NCBI RefSeq assembly: GCF_900113635.1
Contig: NZ_FOQA01000009.1
Span: 30,822-94,821 of the forward strand
Source of the DNA: Tindallia magadiensis
GTDB taxonomy: Bacteria > Bacillota > Clostridia > Peptostreptococcales > Tindalliaceae
Reading direction: 5' to 3'
DNA length: 64,000 nt
In this document: piece after piece, positions 17,877-27,180 of the stretch
How the letters are laid out: each line of letters begins with the position of its first letter
Numbering within the stretch: position 1 is the first letter of the stretch
The notes under the pieces: model-generated
Told to the model about the DNA's origin: nothing
What the model saw: only the letters and a program-made list of their open reading frames with translations
Databases searched by the model: none
Translations under genes and position numbers: made by a program

Positions 17877-18671
17877 ATGCCAGCAACCTTCTGCACGTTG
17901 GCCAGTGGCAGCAGTGGAAACTGTCATGTCTTGTCCGACGGTAATCAGCAACTGCTAATCGATGCAGGGCTAAGCGGAAAACAGATTCAAAGCCGGCTTC
18001 AAAAAGCAGGAATGCAACCAGAAAACCTTTCCGGTATCCTGGTAAGTCATGAGCATTCAGACCATATTAAAGGCGCGGGGATTCTTTCGCGCCGTTTTCA
18101 GTTACCCATTTATGCCAATGAAAAAACCTGGATTGCCATGGAAGAAAAAATCGGACCGGTCAAACCGGAGCACCGAAAAATCTTCGACAGCCAGAAAGCC
18201 TTTGCCATTGGAGATATTTCCGTAACACCCTATCGTTTATCCCATGACGCCGCCGACCCCGTCGGCTTTGCCTTGGAAGGCCATCAGTTCAAAATATGCC
18301 TGGCAACAGACCTAGGACATGTTCCAGAATCTCTGTATGAAGTGGCATGCAATTCAGACCTTCTGGTAATGGAATCCAATCACGACGTAGACATGCTAAA
18401 CGTAGGCAGTTATCCCTACTATCTGAAACGACGGGTCTTATCAGACCAGGGTCATTTATCCAACGAAAGTGCCGGACAGGCAGTAGTAGAAATGATTCGC
18501 CGCAATGTCAAATCAATTTTGTTAGCCCATTTAAGTCGAGAAAACAACTTTCCTGAGCTGGCCTATTCCACCGTAACCGGTATCATGGCAGAAAATGAAA
18601 TGAAAGCAGGAGAAGACGTAAACCTCAGCCTTTCAACCAGAGAAGAGATAAGTTGTTTGTATGCCTATTAA
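17877..18671 (+). CDS. yycJ: YycJ/WalJ metallo-beta-lactamase-fold protein
   Basis: 264 residues of the MBL-fold hydrolase family. Metal ligands are visible in VSHEHSDHIKG (HxHxDH, about residue 57-62) and in the ATDLGHVPE, ESNHD and LLAHLSREN segments. The N-terminal TLASGSSGNCHVL is typical of YycJ. The family is conserved downstream of WalRK and has been linked to wall/division coordination, with nuclease-like MBL features. AGGAGG-type site GGAGG lies before the ATG, 21 bases after murA. htrA follows 44 bases later. Confidence 0.92.
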   Translation: MPATFCTLASGSSGNCHVLSDGNQQLLIDAGLSGKQIQSRLQKAGMQPENLSGILVSHEHSDHIKGAGILSRRFQLPIYANEKTWIAMEEKIGPVKPEHRKIFDSQKAFAIGDISVTPYRLSHDAADPVGFALEGHQFKICLATDLGHVPESLYEVACNSDLLVMESNHDVDMLNVGSYPYYLKRRVLSDQGHLSNESAGQAVVEMIRRNVKSILLAHLSRENNFPELAYSTVTGIMAENEMKAGEDVNLSLSTREEISCLYAY

Positions 18672-18715
18672 TCAATAAGTAAACTTCATCCCTGTAAAGA
18701 CCTGGAGGTGAACCT

Positions 18716-19993
18716 ATGGACGAATTCAAAAGAGAAGAAGAGGAAAGAGAAACAAAAGAGATAGAAGAAACAGATGAAACAGAAGAGATAGAAGAAACAG
18801 ATGAAACAGAAGAGATAGAAGAAACAGATGAAATGGGAAGCGTAGAAGAAGAAAAAACAGAAGAAACGAAGCCTATAGAGAAACCAAGGAAAAAAGCCCC
18901 TGGTCTTGGGAGGTTATTTCTCTTATTAATCCTTGCGGCCCTAGTAGGCAGCAGTATTACCTTTGCTCTGATATACCAATATCTGCCAGAAATCATGACC
19001 CACCGAGGCTTGCTAGAGAGCCCGGACAATAGACAATCCGTCGTCATCGAACCTTCTGATGATATTAGCGTCTATACGGCCGTGGCCCAGAAAGCCATGC
19101 CGTCCGTAGTCGGTATTACGACAGTTCAGGTGCAACAAGACCGGTTTTTTGGAACCAGGCGTTCCGAAGGCCTTGGCACCGGCGTTATTGTAGATGAAAG
19201 AGGGTATATTCTGACCAACTCTCATGTCATAGGCGATGGAAGAGCAGAACAATTAGCCGTTATCCTTCATGATGGAAGTCAACAACCAGCCGAAGTTTTA
19301 TGGTATGAACAGTCCATGGATCTGGCCGTTATTAAGGTTGAAAGTGAAACAAACCTGCAACCGGCTGAACTGGGCGATAGCGATCAGCTAGAAGTAGGTG
19401 AGATAGCCATTGCTATTGGAAATCCTCTGGGACTTAACTTTGAACGAACCCTTACCCAGGGAGTTATTAGTGGGCTAAATCGCAGCATACAGCTTGGGCA
19501 GGGCATTGCCATTGATAACCTGATCCAGACCGATGCATCGATTAACCCGGGCAATAGCGGAGGACCACTTCTCAATGCACAGGGACAAGTGATCGGCATT
19601 AATACAGCAAAAGTGCAAACCGGAGAGGGACTTGGCTTTGCCATCCCCATCAACACTTCCAAGCCAATCGTAGATCAGTTTATAGAAAGAGGCGAATTTA
19701 GTCGTGTCTATCTAGGGATCCGAGGATATAACGTCAGCGATTTTGAAGGTGCTACCGGCATCACCCTAAGCGCTGAAAACGGTGTATACATTGTAGAGGT
19801 AGTAGCCGGTTCCGTTGCTGAAAAAGCAGATCTTCGACCAGGGGACGTGATCGTAGCCATTGGAGAGGAAGAAATAGAAACCATGGGAGACCTGATCCGA
19901 GCCCTCTATAAATACCGACCTGGTTGTGAAACAACCGTAGAGTATATTCGAAACGAGCAAGAACAACGCACGGATATTATCTTCCTAGATTAA
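18716..19993 (+). CDS. htrA: HtrA/DegP-type membrane serine protease
   Basis: 425 residues. The first 60 are very acidic and contain a nine-residue repeat (about three copies of EEIEETDET). One membrane segment (about 62-85) puts the protease outside. The trypsin-like domain has His in LTNSHVIGDG, Asp in SMDLAVIKVE and Ser in NPGNSGGPLL, all intact. A single PDZ domain closes the protein (about 335-420). The role is surface protein quality control. This is the usual htrA position between yycJ and rlmH. The tandem repeat makes the tail length likely to vary between strains. Confidence 0.94.
   Translation: MDEFKREEEERETKEIEETDETEEIEETDETEEIEETDEMGSVEEEKTEETKPIEKPRKKAPGLGRLFLLLILAALVGSSITFALIYQYLPEIMTHRGLLESPDNRQSVVIEPSDDISVYTAVAQKAMPSVVGITTVQVQQDRFFGTRRSEGLGTGVIVDERGYILTNSHVIGDGRAEQLAVILHDGSQQPAEVLWYEQSMDLAVIKVESETNLQPAELGDSDQLEVGEIAIAIGNPLGLNFERTLTQGVISGLNRSIQLGQGIAIDNLIQTDASINPGNSGGPLLNAQGQVIGINTAKVQTGEGLGFAIPINTSKPIVDQFIERGEFSRVYLGIRGYNVSDFEGATGITLSAENGVYIVEVVAGSVAEKADLRPGDVIVAIGEEEIETMGDLIRALYKYRPGCETTVEYIRNEQEQRTDIIFLD
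18757..18833 (+). repeat. 27-bp in-frame tandem repeat inside htrA
   Basis: Two full copies and one 23-base partial copy of a 27-base unit starting AGAGATAGAAGAAACAGA. Each copy codes nine residues of the acidic tail, and the copies are identical at DNA level, so slippage changes length without a frameshift. Confidence 0.9.
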
Positions 19994-20012
19994 CCAATAA
20001 CCAGTTACTTTC

Positions 20013-20044
20013 CGAGCCTCGCCTTATAGCGAGGCTTCTTTGGT
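20013..20044 (+). terminator. Hairpin after htrA
   Basis: AGCCTCGC / GCGAGGCT stem (20015-20022, 20029-20036) followed by a weak T-rich run. It may attenuate rather than stop reading into rlmH. Confidence 0.5.
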
Positions 20045-20077
20045 TAAATCAATAGCCCCACCATAGGAGAAATGAAA

Positions 20078-20557
20078 ATGAACATAACACTGATAAGCGT
20101 AGGAAAAATAAAAGAAAAATACCTGACCCAAGCCATTCAGGAATATAGCAAACGCCTAAGTCGCTACTGCAAATTAACACATGTGGAAGTAGCCGATGAA
20201 AAAGCACCAGAAAACCTGAGCGCAGCAGAAGAAGAGCAAATAAAAGCCAAAGAAGGCCAGCGAATCCTGCAAAAGATATCAGAACAACATTACCTAATCG
20301 TTCTGGATCTGGGTGGCGATATGCTTTCTTCAGAAAGATTTGCTCAAAAAATAGATAAGCTGGCCCTTACAGGCAAGAGCCAGCTAGCTTTTGTGATTGG
20401 CGGATCTCTGGGGCTTTCCTCAGAAGTACTGACAAGAGCCGATGAAAAATTATCCTTCTCTAAAATGACCTTCCCCCATCAACTAATGAAAGTTATCCTA
20501 TTAGAGCAGATTTACAGAGGTTTTCGAATTAACCGTAATGAACCTTACCACAAGTAG
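20078..20557 (+). CDS. rlmH: 23S rRNA pseudouridine-1915 N3-methyltransferase
   Basis: 159 residues from ATG 20078, the exact usual RlmH length. An earlier ATG (20072) lies only two bases from the AGGAG site, whereas 20078 has eight. The SPOUT knot and SAM site are seen in [24 protein letters not shown] and the conserved C-terminal end [17 protein letters not shown]. It methylates pseudouridine 1915 of 23S rRNA. It closes the wal cluster as in other Firmicutes. Its stop codon directly abuts the left end of an inverted-repeat element. Confidence 0.95.
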   Translation: MNITLISVGKIKEKYLTQAIQEYSKRLSRYCKLTHVEVADEKAPENLSAAEEEQIKAKEGQRILQKISEQHYLIVLDLGGDMLSSERFAQKIDKLALTGKSQLAFVIGGSLGLSSEVLTRADEKLSFSKMTFPHQLMKVILLEQIYRGFRINRNEPYHK

Positions 20558-20836
20558 TGGGGTCAGGCTTGAATAATTCACTTATTGATGATAGGGTTAT
20601 TTTGGCGAAATATGTGGTTGAAAAATTCATTGACACTCAGAATAATATAGAAACCATGAATCTATTATCTTGCGAGCGCTCCTGAGTGGCCCTTCAAGCA
20701 TTATCCCAAAAGCTTAATGGAGCATCACCTATGATATCAACCATAAAATCGAAAAGCAACAAAGAAGCAACTGATGGGAGTTAATTATTCAAAGATGGGA
20801 AACGGGGAGTAAGTAAATTATTCAAGCCTGACCCCA
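20558..20836. mobile_element. 279-bp non-autonomous element with 27-bp inverted ends
   Basis: Left end 20558-20584 and right end 20810-20836 are inverted copies of TGGGGTCAGGCTTGAATAAT plus seven more bases, with a single mismatch in 27. The inside has no significant reading frame. Two further copies of the 21-bp outer part (AAGCCTGACCCCAACCCCCA plus C) stand in tandem at 20824-20844 and 20845-20865. The GGGGTCAGG-type end resembles termini seen around REP/IS200-type transposases, which I cite from memory only. The whole 331-base gap 20558-20888 is explained by this element. Confidence 0.65.
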
Positions 20837-20888
20837 ACCCCCACAAGCCTGACCCCAACCCCCACAACCCTAAGGGAGGCGTATTTAC

Positions 20889-21779
20889 TTGAATCGACGT
20901 GATATGGGATTAGGAGTCATTGTGGCTACTTTTTGGGGCCTCAATTTTATTGCAATTAAGCTGGGCGTAGCAGAGGTACCGCCTCTTATGTTGGTGGCGA
21001 TACGGTTTTTGCTGGTGGCAATACCCGCTGTCTTTTTTATGCCTCGCCCTCCTATTTCCTGGAAAGGCCTTTTTATAATGTCGATGACCTTGTATGTAGG
21101 CCAATTTGGATTTTTATTCCTTGGAATCAAGTTAGGAATGCCTTCCGGGCTAGCATCCTTAGTTCATCAGTCGCAGGCATTTTTTACTTTACTGCTGGCT
21201 GTGGCATTTCTAAAAGAAAAACTACATTGGCATCATTTGACGGGACTGCTTATTGCTGGCAGTGGTATCGGAATTATTGCCTATGAACAAAACGCTGGTG
21301 CTTCAGCTCTTGGCTTTTGGATGGTATTAACAGCTTCTTTTAGCTGGGGTGTTGGAAATGTGATTATGCGGAAAGTCACTTTAGGGGTACCACCCTTTTC
21401 TATGTTGTCGCTAGTGGTATGGTCAGGACTGGTTTCTGTTCTTCCTACAGCGTTACTGTCATTAGTGATTGAAGGGTTTGAAAGCTGGAAAGTTGCTTAT
21501 GCTTCTATGGACTGGATTTCTTTGGCATCTGTTGCTTATTTGGCATATGGTGCTTCTTTAATTGGTTATGGCTTATGGGGAAGGCTTTTAGCAAAATATC
21601 CGGCGACTACGGTAGCTCCTTTTTCCTTATTAGTACCTGTCGTAGGGATTAGCAGTACAGCCTTGTTTTTTGGAGAGTCGATTACTCTCTTGCAGGGAGC
21701 TGGTTCTTTATTGGTTATGGTCGGGCTGATGATAAATGTATTTGGAGGAAGGATCTTCAAATTTTATAAGGTACAGTGA
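20889..21779 (+). CDS. EamA/DMT-family transporter
   Basis: 296 residues with ten predicted membrane segments in two repeats, the classic drug/metabolite transporter layout. The first half begins LGVIVATFWGLNFIAIKLGV and the second half FWMVLTASFSWGVGNVIMRK, both typical EamA starts. It resembles the O-acetylserine/cysteine exporter branch, but substrate cannot be read from sequence. The TTG start is chosen because GGGAGG lies nine bases upstream; the next ATG (20904) would be 24 bases away. It stands alone after the inverted-repeat element. Confidence 0.88.
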   Translation: MNRRDMGLGVIVATFWGLNFIAIKLGVAEVPPLMLVAIRFLLVAIPAVFFMPRPPISWKGLFIMSMTLYVGQFGFLFLGIKLGMPSGLASLVHQSQAFFTLLLAVAFLKEKLHWHHLTGLLIAGSGIGIIAYEQNAGASALGFWMVLTASFSWGVGNVIMRKVTLGVPPFSMLSLVVWSGLVSVLPTALLSLVIEGFESWKVAYASMDWISLASVAYLAYGASLIGYGLWGRLLAKYPATTVAPFSLLVPVVGISSTALFFGESITLLQGAGSLLVMVGLMINVFGGRIFKFYKVQ

Positions 21780-21906
21780 GCAAAGAGTTCATATTTAATG
21801 TGAGTTAAAAGACTGACTCTTGGGTATGATGTAAGCAATCCTACAGAAGGTGAGTGGAAAAAATTTTTTGATAGGAGTGTTATATTCATTAAAGGAGGTT
21901 TTGTCA

Positions 21907-23232
21907 ATGACTCAGGAGCAAAGCAAGGAAGAGAAAAAAAGGAAAATAGGTTTTGGCATTCAATCGAAATTTTTATCAGGGGTTATTGTAGCGCTTATTA
22001 TCAGTCCGACGGTGGCGGCATTTATCAATCAATATGTGCAGCGAGTGTTAGACGTTAGTGTTGGGCGCCTTTTTTCTGCTAATATTTCAATACTGATTAC
22101 AACAGGTATTAATCTGATCGTAGTAAGCGGATTTATTTTGCTATTGCTAAGATCAGTGGTGCTGAAGCCTCTTGCTGAAACCAGAAAAGCGTTAAAAAAC
22201 ATTGCACAAAATCTTGATCTAAGAGAAAGAATTGATTATCATTCTGCTGATGAAATAGGCGAAATGGTGAAAGATATGAACAGCTTACTGGAAAGTATGG
22301 CTACAGCGTTATCGGAGGTTGAAGAAAATACGGTGCAAATTGTTAAATCATCAGAAAAAATTAATGTTAGGACGAATAAAACAGTAAGCGTTGCATCTGA
22401 TGTATCCAAAACCATTGAAGAAATAGCGAATAGCTCTACTTACCAGGCAGGTGAGACATCGAGCGGCGCAACAAGTATCAATGGGTTAGGAGAAATCATC
22501 GAAGCAGAACAAGAATATATGAAAACTTTGAACCGGACAACAAGCCATGTGAAACAATTGAAAGAAGAGGGATTGGAGACGTTGGCAAAGGTTGTCTCAA
22601 AAACAGAAGAAAGTAATCAATCCGTTGATCAAGTTTCGACAATTGTTCAGGATTCCAATAATAGTGCGAAAAAGATTAATGAAGCAAGCGCAATGATTCG
22701 AAGTATTGCAGAGCAAACTAATTTACTAGCGCTGAATGCAGCTATTGAGTCGGCGCGAGCTGGCGAGGCAGGTAAAGGCTTTGCTGTGGTGGCTGAAGAG
22801 ATAAGAAAACTTGCAGAAGAGTCAAGTAAGTTTACGGCAGAAATAGAATCTATTGTTGACAATCTGACTGCTAAAACATCTACGGCCGTAGAAACGATGA
22901 ACACATTAAAAGCGGCGGTTCATCAACAGAGTGAAGAGGTAAAGCTTACCAGTCAAAAATTTGAAGGAATCGATGAATCGATTCAGAATATGCTAAGCGT
23001 GATTGAGGATCTTAACGCTTATGGAAACGAGATGGACGAAAAGAAAAACGATATTATTTCTGTTATTGAAAAGCTTTCGTCAACCTCACAACAAAACGCA
23101 GCCGGTACAGAACAGGCTGCGACAGCTGTGCAAGAACAAACTGCTTCAATGTATGAAATAGCGGAGATTGTTCAAGAGTTATATGAATTTGCAAAGTCTA
23201 TGCAAAAAAATGTAGAAAGATTTTCATTTTAG
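21907..23232 (+). CDS. Methyl-accepting chemotaxis-type receptor
   Basis: 441 residues from ATG 21907, which follows a perfect AAAGGAGG; the longer in-frame start at 21850 has no such site. Two membrane segments (about 18-38 and 57-80) are separated by only about 20 outside residues, so there is no real periplasmic-type sensor domain. HAMP (about 81-135) and a long signalling coiled coil follow, with the conserved hairpin tip [32 protein letters not shown] (about 285-315). It may sense membrane or cytoplasmic signals. No che genes lie near. It converges on the kinase gene on the other strand. Confidence 0.9.
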   Translation: MTQEQSKEEKKRKIGFGIQSKFLSGVIVALIISPTVAAFINQYVQRVLDVSVGRLFSANISILITTGINLIVVSGFILLLLRSVVLKPLAETRKALKNIAQNLDLRERIDYHSADEIGEMVKDMNSLLESMATALSEVEENTVQIVKSSEKINVRTNKTVSVASDVSKTIEEIANSSTYQAGETSSGATSINGLGEIIEAEQEYMKTLNRTTSHVKQLKEEGLETLAKVVSKTEESNQSVDQVSTIVQDSNNSAKKINEASAMIRSIAEQTNLLALNAAIESARAGEAGKGFAVVAEEIRKLAEESSKFTAEIESIVDNLTAKTSTAVETMNTLKAAVHQQSEEVKLTSQKFEGIDESIQNMLSVIEDLNAYGNEMDEKKNDIISVIEKLSSTSQQNAAGTEQAATAVQEQTASMYEIAEIVQELYEFAKSMQKNVERFSF

Positions 23233-23296
23233 ATAAAGCTAACCCTTCACTCTACAATGCATAGAATCTAAAGGAATCAGAATGGACGAGGGTAAA

Positions 23297-25138
23297 TCAA
23301 GGCTTGTACGGATAAATACCAGAGATACAGGTGTCTTGGTACTGACTTCCTGGATAAACAGACTTAATCGTTAGCTTAATCCATTGCGTATTGATAGGTG
23401 TTTCAAAGAGCAAATGATTTTCTTCTTTAAAGCCATCGGCTAATTGCGTGTAAAATTGCTGTCCGTTAGAAAGTTCAATGAGAACATCTTTGACCCGATT
23501 ATTGTTGTAAAATATTTCTTCTGAGCGGGTGTATCCATTGATGATAAAAATGCCCTGGATAGGCTTTTCATGATCAAAATCCAAACGAATCCACTCATCG
23601 ATGCCATCGCCGGTGGCTCCTTCTACCCAAGCCGTTTCATGCTGACCATCAAAAACATGGTTCTCGCTGTACCGATTAGCCGCATGGTGCAGAGTGGAAG
23701 AGGAAATAATACGACTTACCTCTTCGACATAGGAAACTTCGGTGCTGGCTGTTTGAACTTCTGGCAAAGCTGTTTCTTCACGAAGAATGATGCCCTGGGA
23801 AAAAGAAGACGACGAAGGATCAGCTTCTCTGTATCCGTCTGGTGCTTTTTCACGGCTTGTTGGTAGATTAGTGGCTTCGCTGTGTGCTTCTGTAGAAGAA
23901 GGTGGCGTAGTCGATTCATGGGTAAGGAGGCTATCCTCTTCTGGGACCTCCTTTTCCATGGCGGCTTCCGTAATATCGGTAGATGTTTCGGCAGGTGTTT
24001 CGATGGATGCTATTGGCTCTTCGGTACGAGATCCCATAGCCATTACAACACCAACACCGGCTAGTAAAAGGACAATGGCACCGATCACCCATTTCCTGCG
24101 ATCGGAAACGGAGGAAGGATGAGAAGCTGGACGCTCCACGGGTGCTGTTAAAGAAGAAGGCGGATCGATGGGAGCCGGTTTTTTTAATAAATCATTGACC
24201 AGATCCGTCGCCTGCTGATAGCGGTCTTTTCCAGCAACAGCCATTGCTTTTAAGATAGCTTTTTCTACATGAGGTTCTATGGGAATGCCCCAGTGGGATG
24301 GTGGAGTGAGTTCATCTTCTACTAGACGATCAAGGGATTCCGCTGGCATCTTTCCAGTAATTAACCGGTATAAAGTAGCCCCTACAGCATATAAATCGGT
24401 CCAAGGTCCTTGGGAACCTTTGCTACGATATTGTTCTTCTGGTGTATATCCGGGCTTTAATAAAACCGACATGCTTCGTGCTTTGTCACTGATCGTTTGC
24501 CTAGCAGCACCAAAATCAATTAAAATTACCTGGCCTGTTTGTGTCATATAAATATTATCCGGGCTAATATCCCGGTGAAGAATACCAACTTGATGAACAG
24601 CAGACAAAGCGTCTAGAACAGGAATCATAATAGCAATAGCCTCTTCTGCGGGGAGAGAGCCGCCTTTGTCCTGTACATATTGCTTCAAAGTAATTCCTTC
24701 AATGTATTTCATCACTAAATAAGCGGTGTCATTAGCTCTGAAAAAATCATGAACGGAAACAATTCCCGGATGTTGATCAAACTTTGCTAAGGTTTTTGCT
24801 TCATCTAAAAATCGAGTAAGTCCTTCTTCAAAAGGAAGGGCGGCATCCTTAGAAAAAAGAGAAATGGTCTGTTCTCCCATCTTTCGGCTTGCTAAATCCT
24901 GAGGCAAGTATTCCTTGACAGCCAGTTTCATATCCAGTAAAGTATCTCGGGCTAGATAGGTAATACCAAAACCACCTTGTCCTAATACTTTTCCTATCTG
25001 ATATTTTTCCCGTAACAATGTTCCCGGCGGTAAATGAAGTGACGTGCCGTCTTCTTCTAATGCCTGATACCCACAGTGAGGGCATGGGTCAGCATCGGTG
25101 ACTTCCATACATCCAAAACAAATTTTATTGGTCATCAT
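23297..25138 (-). CDS. Ser/Thr protein kinase with zinc ribbon and outside glycan-binding-type domain
   Basis: 613 residues. N-terminal zinc ribbon (CFGCMEV...CPHCGYQ, residues 6-23). Kinase domain (about 42-310) with LGQGGFGITYLA glycine loop, VKEY Lys, HRDISPDNI catalytic loop and IDFGAARQ. Proline/Ser linker, then one membrane segment (about 345-363). A Ser/Thr/Glu-rich stalk (about 370-470) follows. The C-terminal domain (about 475-613) looks like the F5/8-type or NADase-type glycan-binding fold (NHVFDGQHETAWVEG...WIRLDF). It lacks PASTA repeats, so it is not a PrkC orthologue. Two adjacent ATGs (25138, 25135) are possible after GGAGAGGTGAT. Confidence 0.9.
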   Translation of the reverse strand: MMTNKICFGCMEVTDADPCPHCGYQALEEDGTSLHLPPGTLLREKYQIGKVLGQGGFGITYLARDTLLDMKLAVKEYLPQDLASRKMGEQTISLFSKDAALPFEEGLTRFLDEAKTLAKFDQHPGIVSVHDFFRANDTAYLVMKYIEGITLKQYVQDKGGSLPAEEAIAIMIPVLDALSAVHQVGILHRDISPDNIYMTQTGQVILIDFGAARQTISDKARSMSVLLKPGYTPEEQYRSKGSQGPWTDLYAVGATLYRLITGKMPAESLDRLVEDELTPPSHWGIPIEPHVEKAILKAMAVAGKDRYQQATDLVNDLLKKPAPIDPPSSLTAPVERPASHPSSVSDRRKWVIGAIVLLLAGVGVVMAMGSRTEEPIASIETPAETSTDITEAAMEKEVPEEDSLLTHESTTPPSSTEAHSEATNLPTSREKAPDGYREADPSSSSFSQGIILREETALPEVQTASTEVSYVEEVSRIISSSTLHHAANRYSENHVFDGQHETAWVEGATGDGIDEWIRLDFDHEKPIQGIFIINGYTRSEEIFYNNNRVKDVLIELSNGQQFYTQLADGFKEENHLLFETPINTQWIKLTIKSVYPGSQYQDTCISGIYPYKP

Positions 25139-25384
25139 ATCACCTCTCCTGATCGGAAGATCTTATTGTATTCGATGGCGACCATCGTTTAGACTCCCGC
25201 TTCTACAAGAGGGAGATAAGCGGTGCTGCGTCCGTGGAGAACACATTCTTACCTAACAACATGATTATATCAGATAAGCAGTGAGTCGTGATAATATTTT
25301 GAAAAAAGAAATGTGGAATCAGGCGTTGAAGTAGGTATTGTTTCCCAAAGAAGGAATGATGCCAGGAAAATAGGAGGGAAAGAT

Positions 25385-25412
25385 TTGATTGAGCGTCTAT
25401 CAGCGGTATAAT
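25385..25412 (+). promoter_or_regulatory. Promoter of the ion-channel operon
   Basis: TTGATT (25385-25390), 16-base spacer, TATAAT (25407-25412). It lies in the 459-base divergent gap 25139-25597. Confidence 0.55.
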
Positions 25413-25438
25413 AGACAGAAAGAAAGATGAGTCGACAA

Positions 25439-25597
25439 ATGATGATGGGTATCATGCTGGTAAAGATAGGACAGAGGAAAAAACACAAAAAATCAGCAGA
25501 AAAGATAGAAGCAACAGAACAAATAGAAAAGATAAAAAAGATAGAAGCAGTAGAAACAACAGAAAAAAATAGTACCAGTAGAAAGGACAGACGCTAG
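25439..25597 (+). other. Purine-rich repetitive leader with possible 52-codon reading frame
   Basis: An A/G-rich stretch made of degenerate AAAGATAGAAGCARYAG units (about 27-base period from 25500 on). It happens to stay open from ATG 25439 to a TAG that abuts the channel ATG, giving a Lys/Glu-rich peptide (EKIEATEQIEKIKKIEAVE). No ribosome site is seen, so translation is doubtful; I treat it as low-complexity leader. Confidence 0.35.
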
Positions 25598-26440
25598 ATG
25601 ACTACGAAAGAACATTCATGGAAACATAAGATCAGCCAAATCATCTACCAAACCGATACGCCGGCAGGATATCTTTTTGATGTACTACTGATCCTATCGA
25701 TTCTTATTAATAGTTTGCTGATTATCCTCGAAAGTGTTGAAGGTATCCGAATAGCTCATGGGCAAAAGATGATAAACCTACAGTATATTTTTGTTGCCAT
25801 ATTTACGATAGAATATGGTTTGCGTGTGTATACAGTGGAAAACCGACGAGCTTATGTCATGAGTTTTTTTGGTATCATTGATTTTTTAGCAATTCTTCCT
25901 TTTTATCTTGCTTTTATAATGCCTATAGCCCGACTGTTTCCTGTATTGAGAACACTACGCTTATTAAGATTGTTTAGTGTTTTTAAAATGGTTCGCTACG
26001 TCGATGAGGCAGGTGTACTAATAAAAGCCTTGAGAGCTAGTCGACCGAAAATTATCATTTTCCTGTCTACAATCTTATTGATCATTGTGATCGTGGGAGC
26101 GTTAATGTATACCATTGAAGGACCGGAAAATGGTTTTGTAGATATTCCTGAATCAATGTACTGGGCGGTTGTTACCGTTTCGACGGTGGGATACGGAGAT
26201 ATCTCTCCTCAGACAGAATTGGGAAAATTGATTGCAAGCGTTTTGATGATTACAGGCTATGGCATCATTGCCGTTCCTACCGGCATTATTACCAGCGAAA
26301 TGAGTCGAGTTTCCCGAGAAGCAGAAAAACAAGAGAATCTTCCGCTGGCCAGATGTCCTCAGTGCGGTCAAGGAAAACATACACAAGAAGCGATGTATTG
26401 CTATGCTTGTGGAGTAAATTTTCATAAACAGGATTCTTAA
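25598..26440 (+). CDS. Voltage-gated-type potassium channel with C-terminal zinc ribbon
   Basis: 280 residues. Six membrane segments: S1-S3 about 22-110, S4-like segment with spaced arginines in LRTLRLLRLFSVFKMVRY (about 117-134), S5 about 151-173, pore helix and selectivity filter STVGYGDIS (about 200), S6 about 213-232. TVGYGD is the K+ filter. After S6 a short linker leads to a zinc ribbon CPQCGQ...CYACG (about 253-272), which may be a ligand or assembly module inside the cell. The ATG directly follows the TAG of the leader frame. Cyclic-nucleotide or RCK domains are absent. Confidence 0.9.
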   Translation: MTTKEHSWKHKISQIIYQTDTPAGYLFDVLLILSILINSLLIILESVEGIRIAHGQKMINLQYIFVAIFTIEYGLRVYTVENRRAYVMSFFGIIDFLAILPFYLAFIMPIARLFPVLRTLRLLRLFSVFKMVRYVDEAGVLIKALRASRPKIIIFLSTILLIIVIVGALMYTIEGPENGFVDIPESMYWAVVTVSTVGYGDISPQTELGKLIASVLMITGYGIIAVPTGIITSEMSRVSREAEKQENLPLARCPQCGQGKHTQEAMYCYACGVNFHKQDS

Positions 26441-26525
26441 CTTCGGGGGGCTTTGAAACGAAAATGATAAGGGTAAAAGCAGGAAACGCAACCAAACGAA
26501 GGGAACCATAGGGAGGGGAGAGCCT

Positions 26526-27176
26526 ATGAATAAAAAAGATGTGATTGACCATATTATCGATGAAAGAACCAATCGAGATACAATGGTAAAACAAATTATT
26601 GAGCATGAAAGCTGTAGAGAGGAAGTAATCTATCAGTTACTAAATAACAAGGAAATACAAGTGTATTATACCTGCTACGAAATCGTAACAAAAGCAAGTG
26701 AAGAACGGCCAGACCTGTTCTATCCTTACTGGGATGAGTTGGCATCACTTCTAAATCACAGCAACTCTTATCACCGGAATATTGGGTTAACCATGATTGC
26801 CAACATGACAAAGATAGATGAGAAGGATTTATTTGCAACCATCTATGATCGTTACATGGAACATTTTAACGATCCTAAATTTATGACCGCTCAATGCTTT
26901 CTTCAAAACCTTAAAAAAATCATTCGATTCAAAAAACAGGATAGGGAAAGAATCGTGAAAGCATTGATAAACATAGATCAAGCATGTGATTATCCAGAAA
27001 AACAAAAAGAATTACTCAAAAGCGATGTTATTGAAGTACTGAAAGAGGCTTATGAAGTATCAGAAGATGAAGAAAAACAAACAATAGCATCCTTTATCGC
27101 TGCTCAGGTTAACAGTTCCAGTCCGAAAACAGCAAAAACAGCAAAGGACTATTTAAAGAAGAGGAAGAGGTGGTAG
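26526..27176 (+). CDS. HEAT-like helical repeat protein, unknown role
   Basis: 216 residues, nearly all predicted helical, with repeated pairs of amphipathic helices of about 35-40 residues (VIYQLLNNKEIQVYYTCYEIVTKASEE; WDELASLLNHSNSYHRNIGLTMIANMTK), which resembles HEAT/ARM-type solenoids used for protein contacts. No signal peptide, no membrane segment, no catalytic motif. The last 30 residues are Lys-rich. AGGGAGGGGAG precedes the ATG. It is four bases upstream of a small membrane protein gene, so the two are probably made together. Confidence 0.75.
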   Translation: MNKKDVIDHIIDERTNRDTMVKQIIEHESCREEVIYQLLNNKEIQVYYTCYEIVTKASEERPDLFYPYWDELASLLNHSNSYHRNIGLTMIANMTKIDEKDLFATIYDRYMEHFNDPKFMTAQCFLQNLKKIIRFKKQDRERIVKALINIDQACDYPEKQKELLKSDVIEVLKEAYEVSEDEEKQTIASFIAAQVNSSSPKTAKTAKDYLKKRKRW

Positions 27177-27180
27177 AAGT

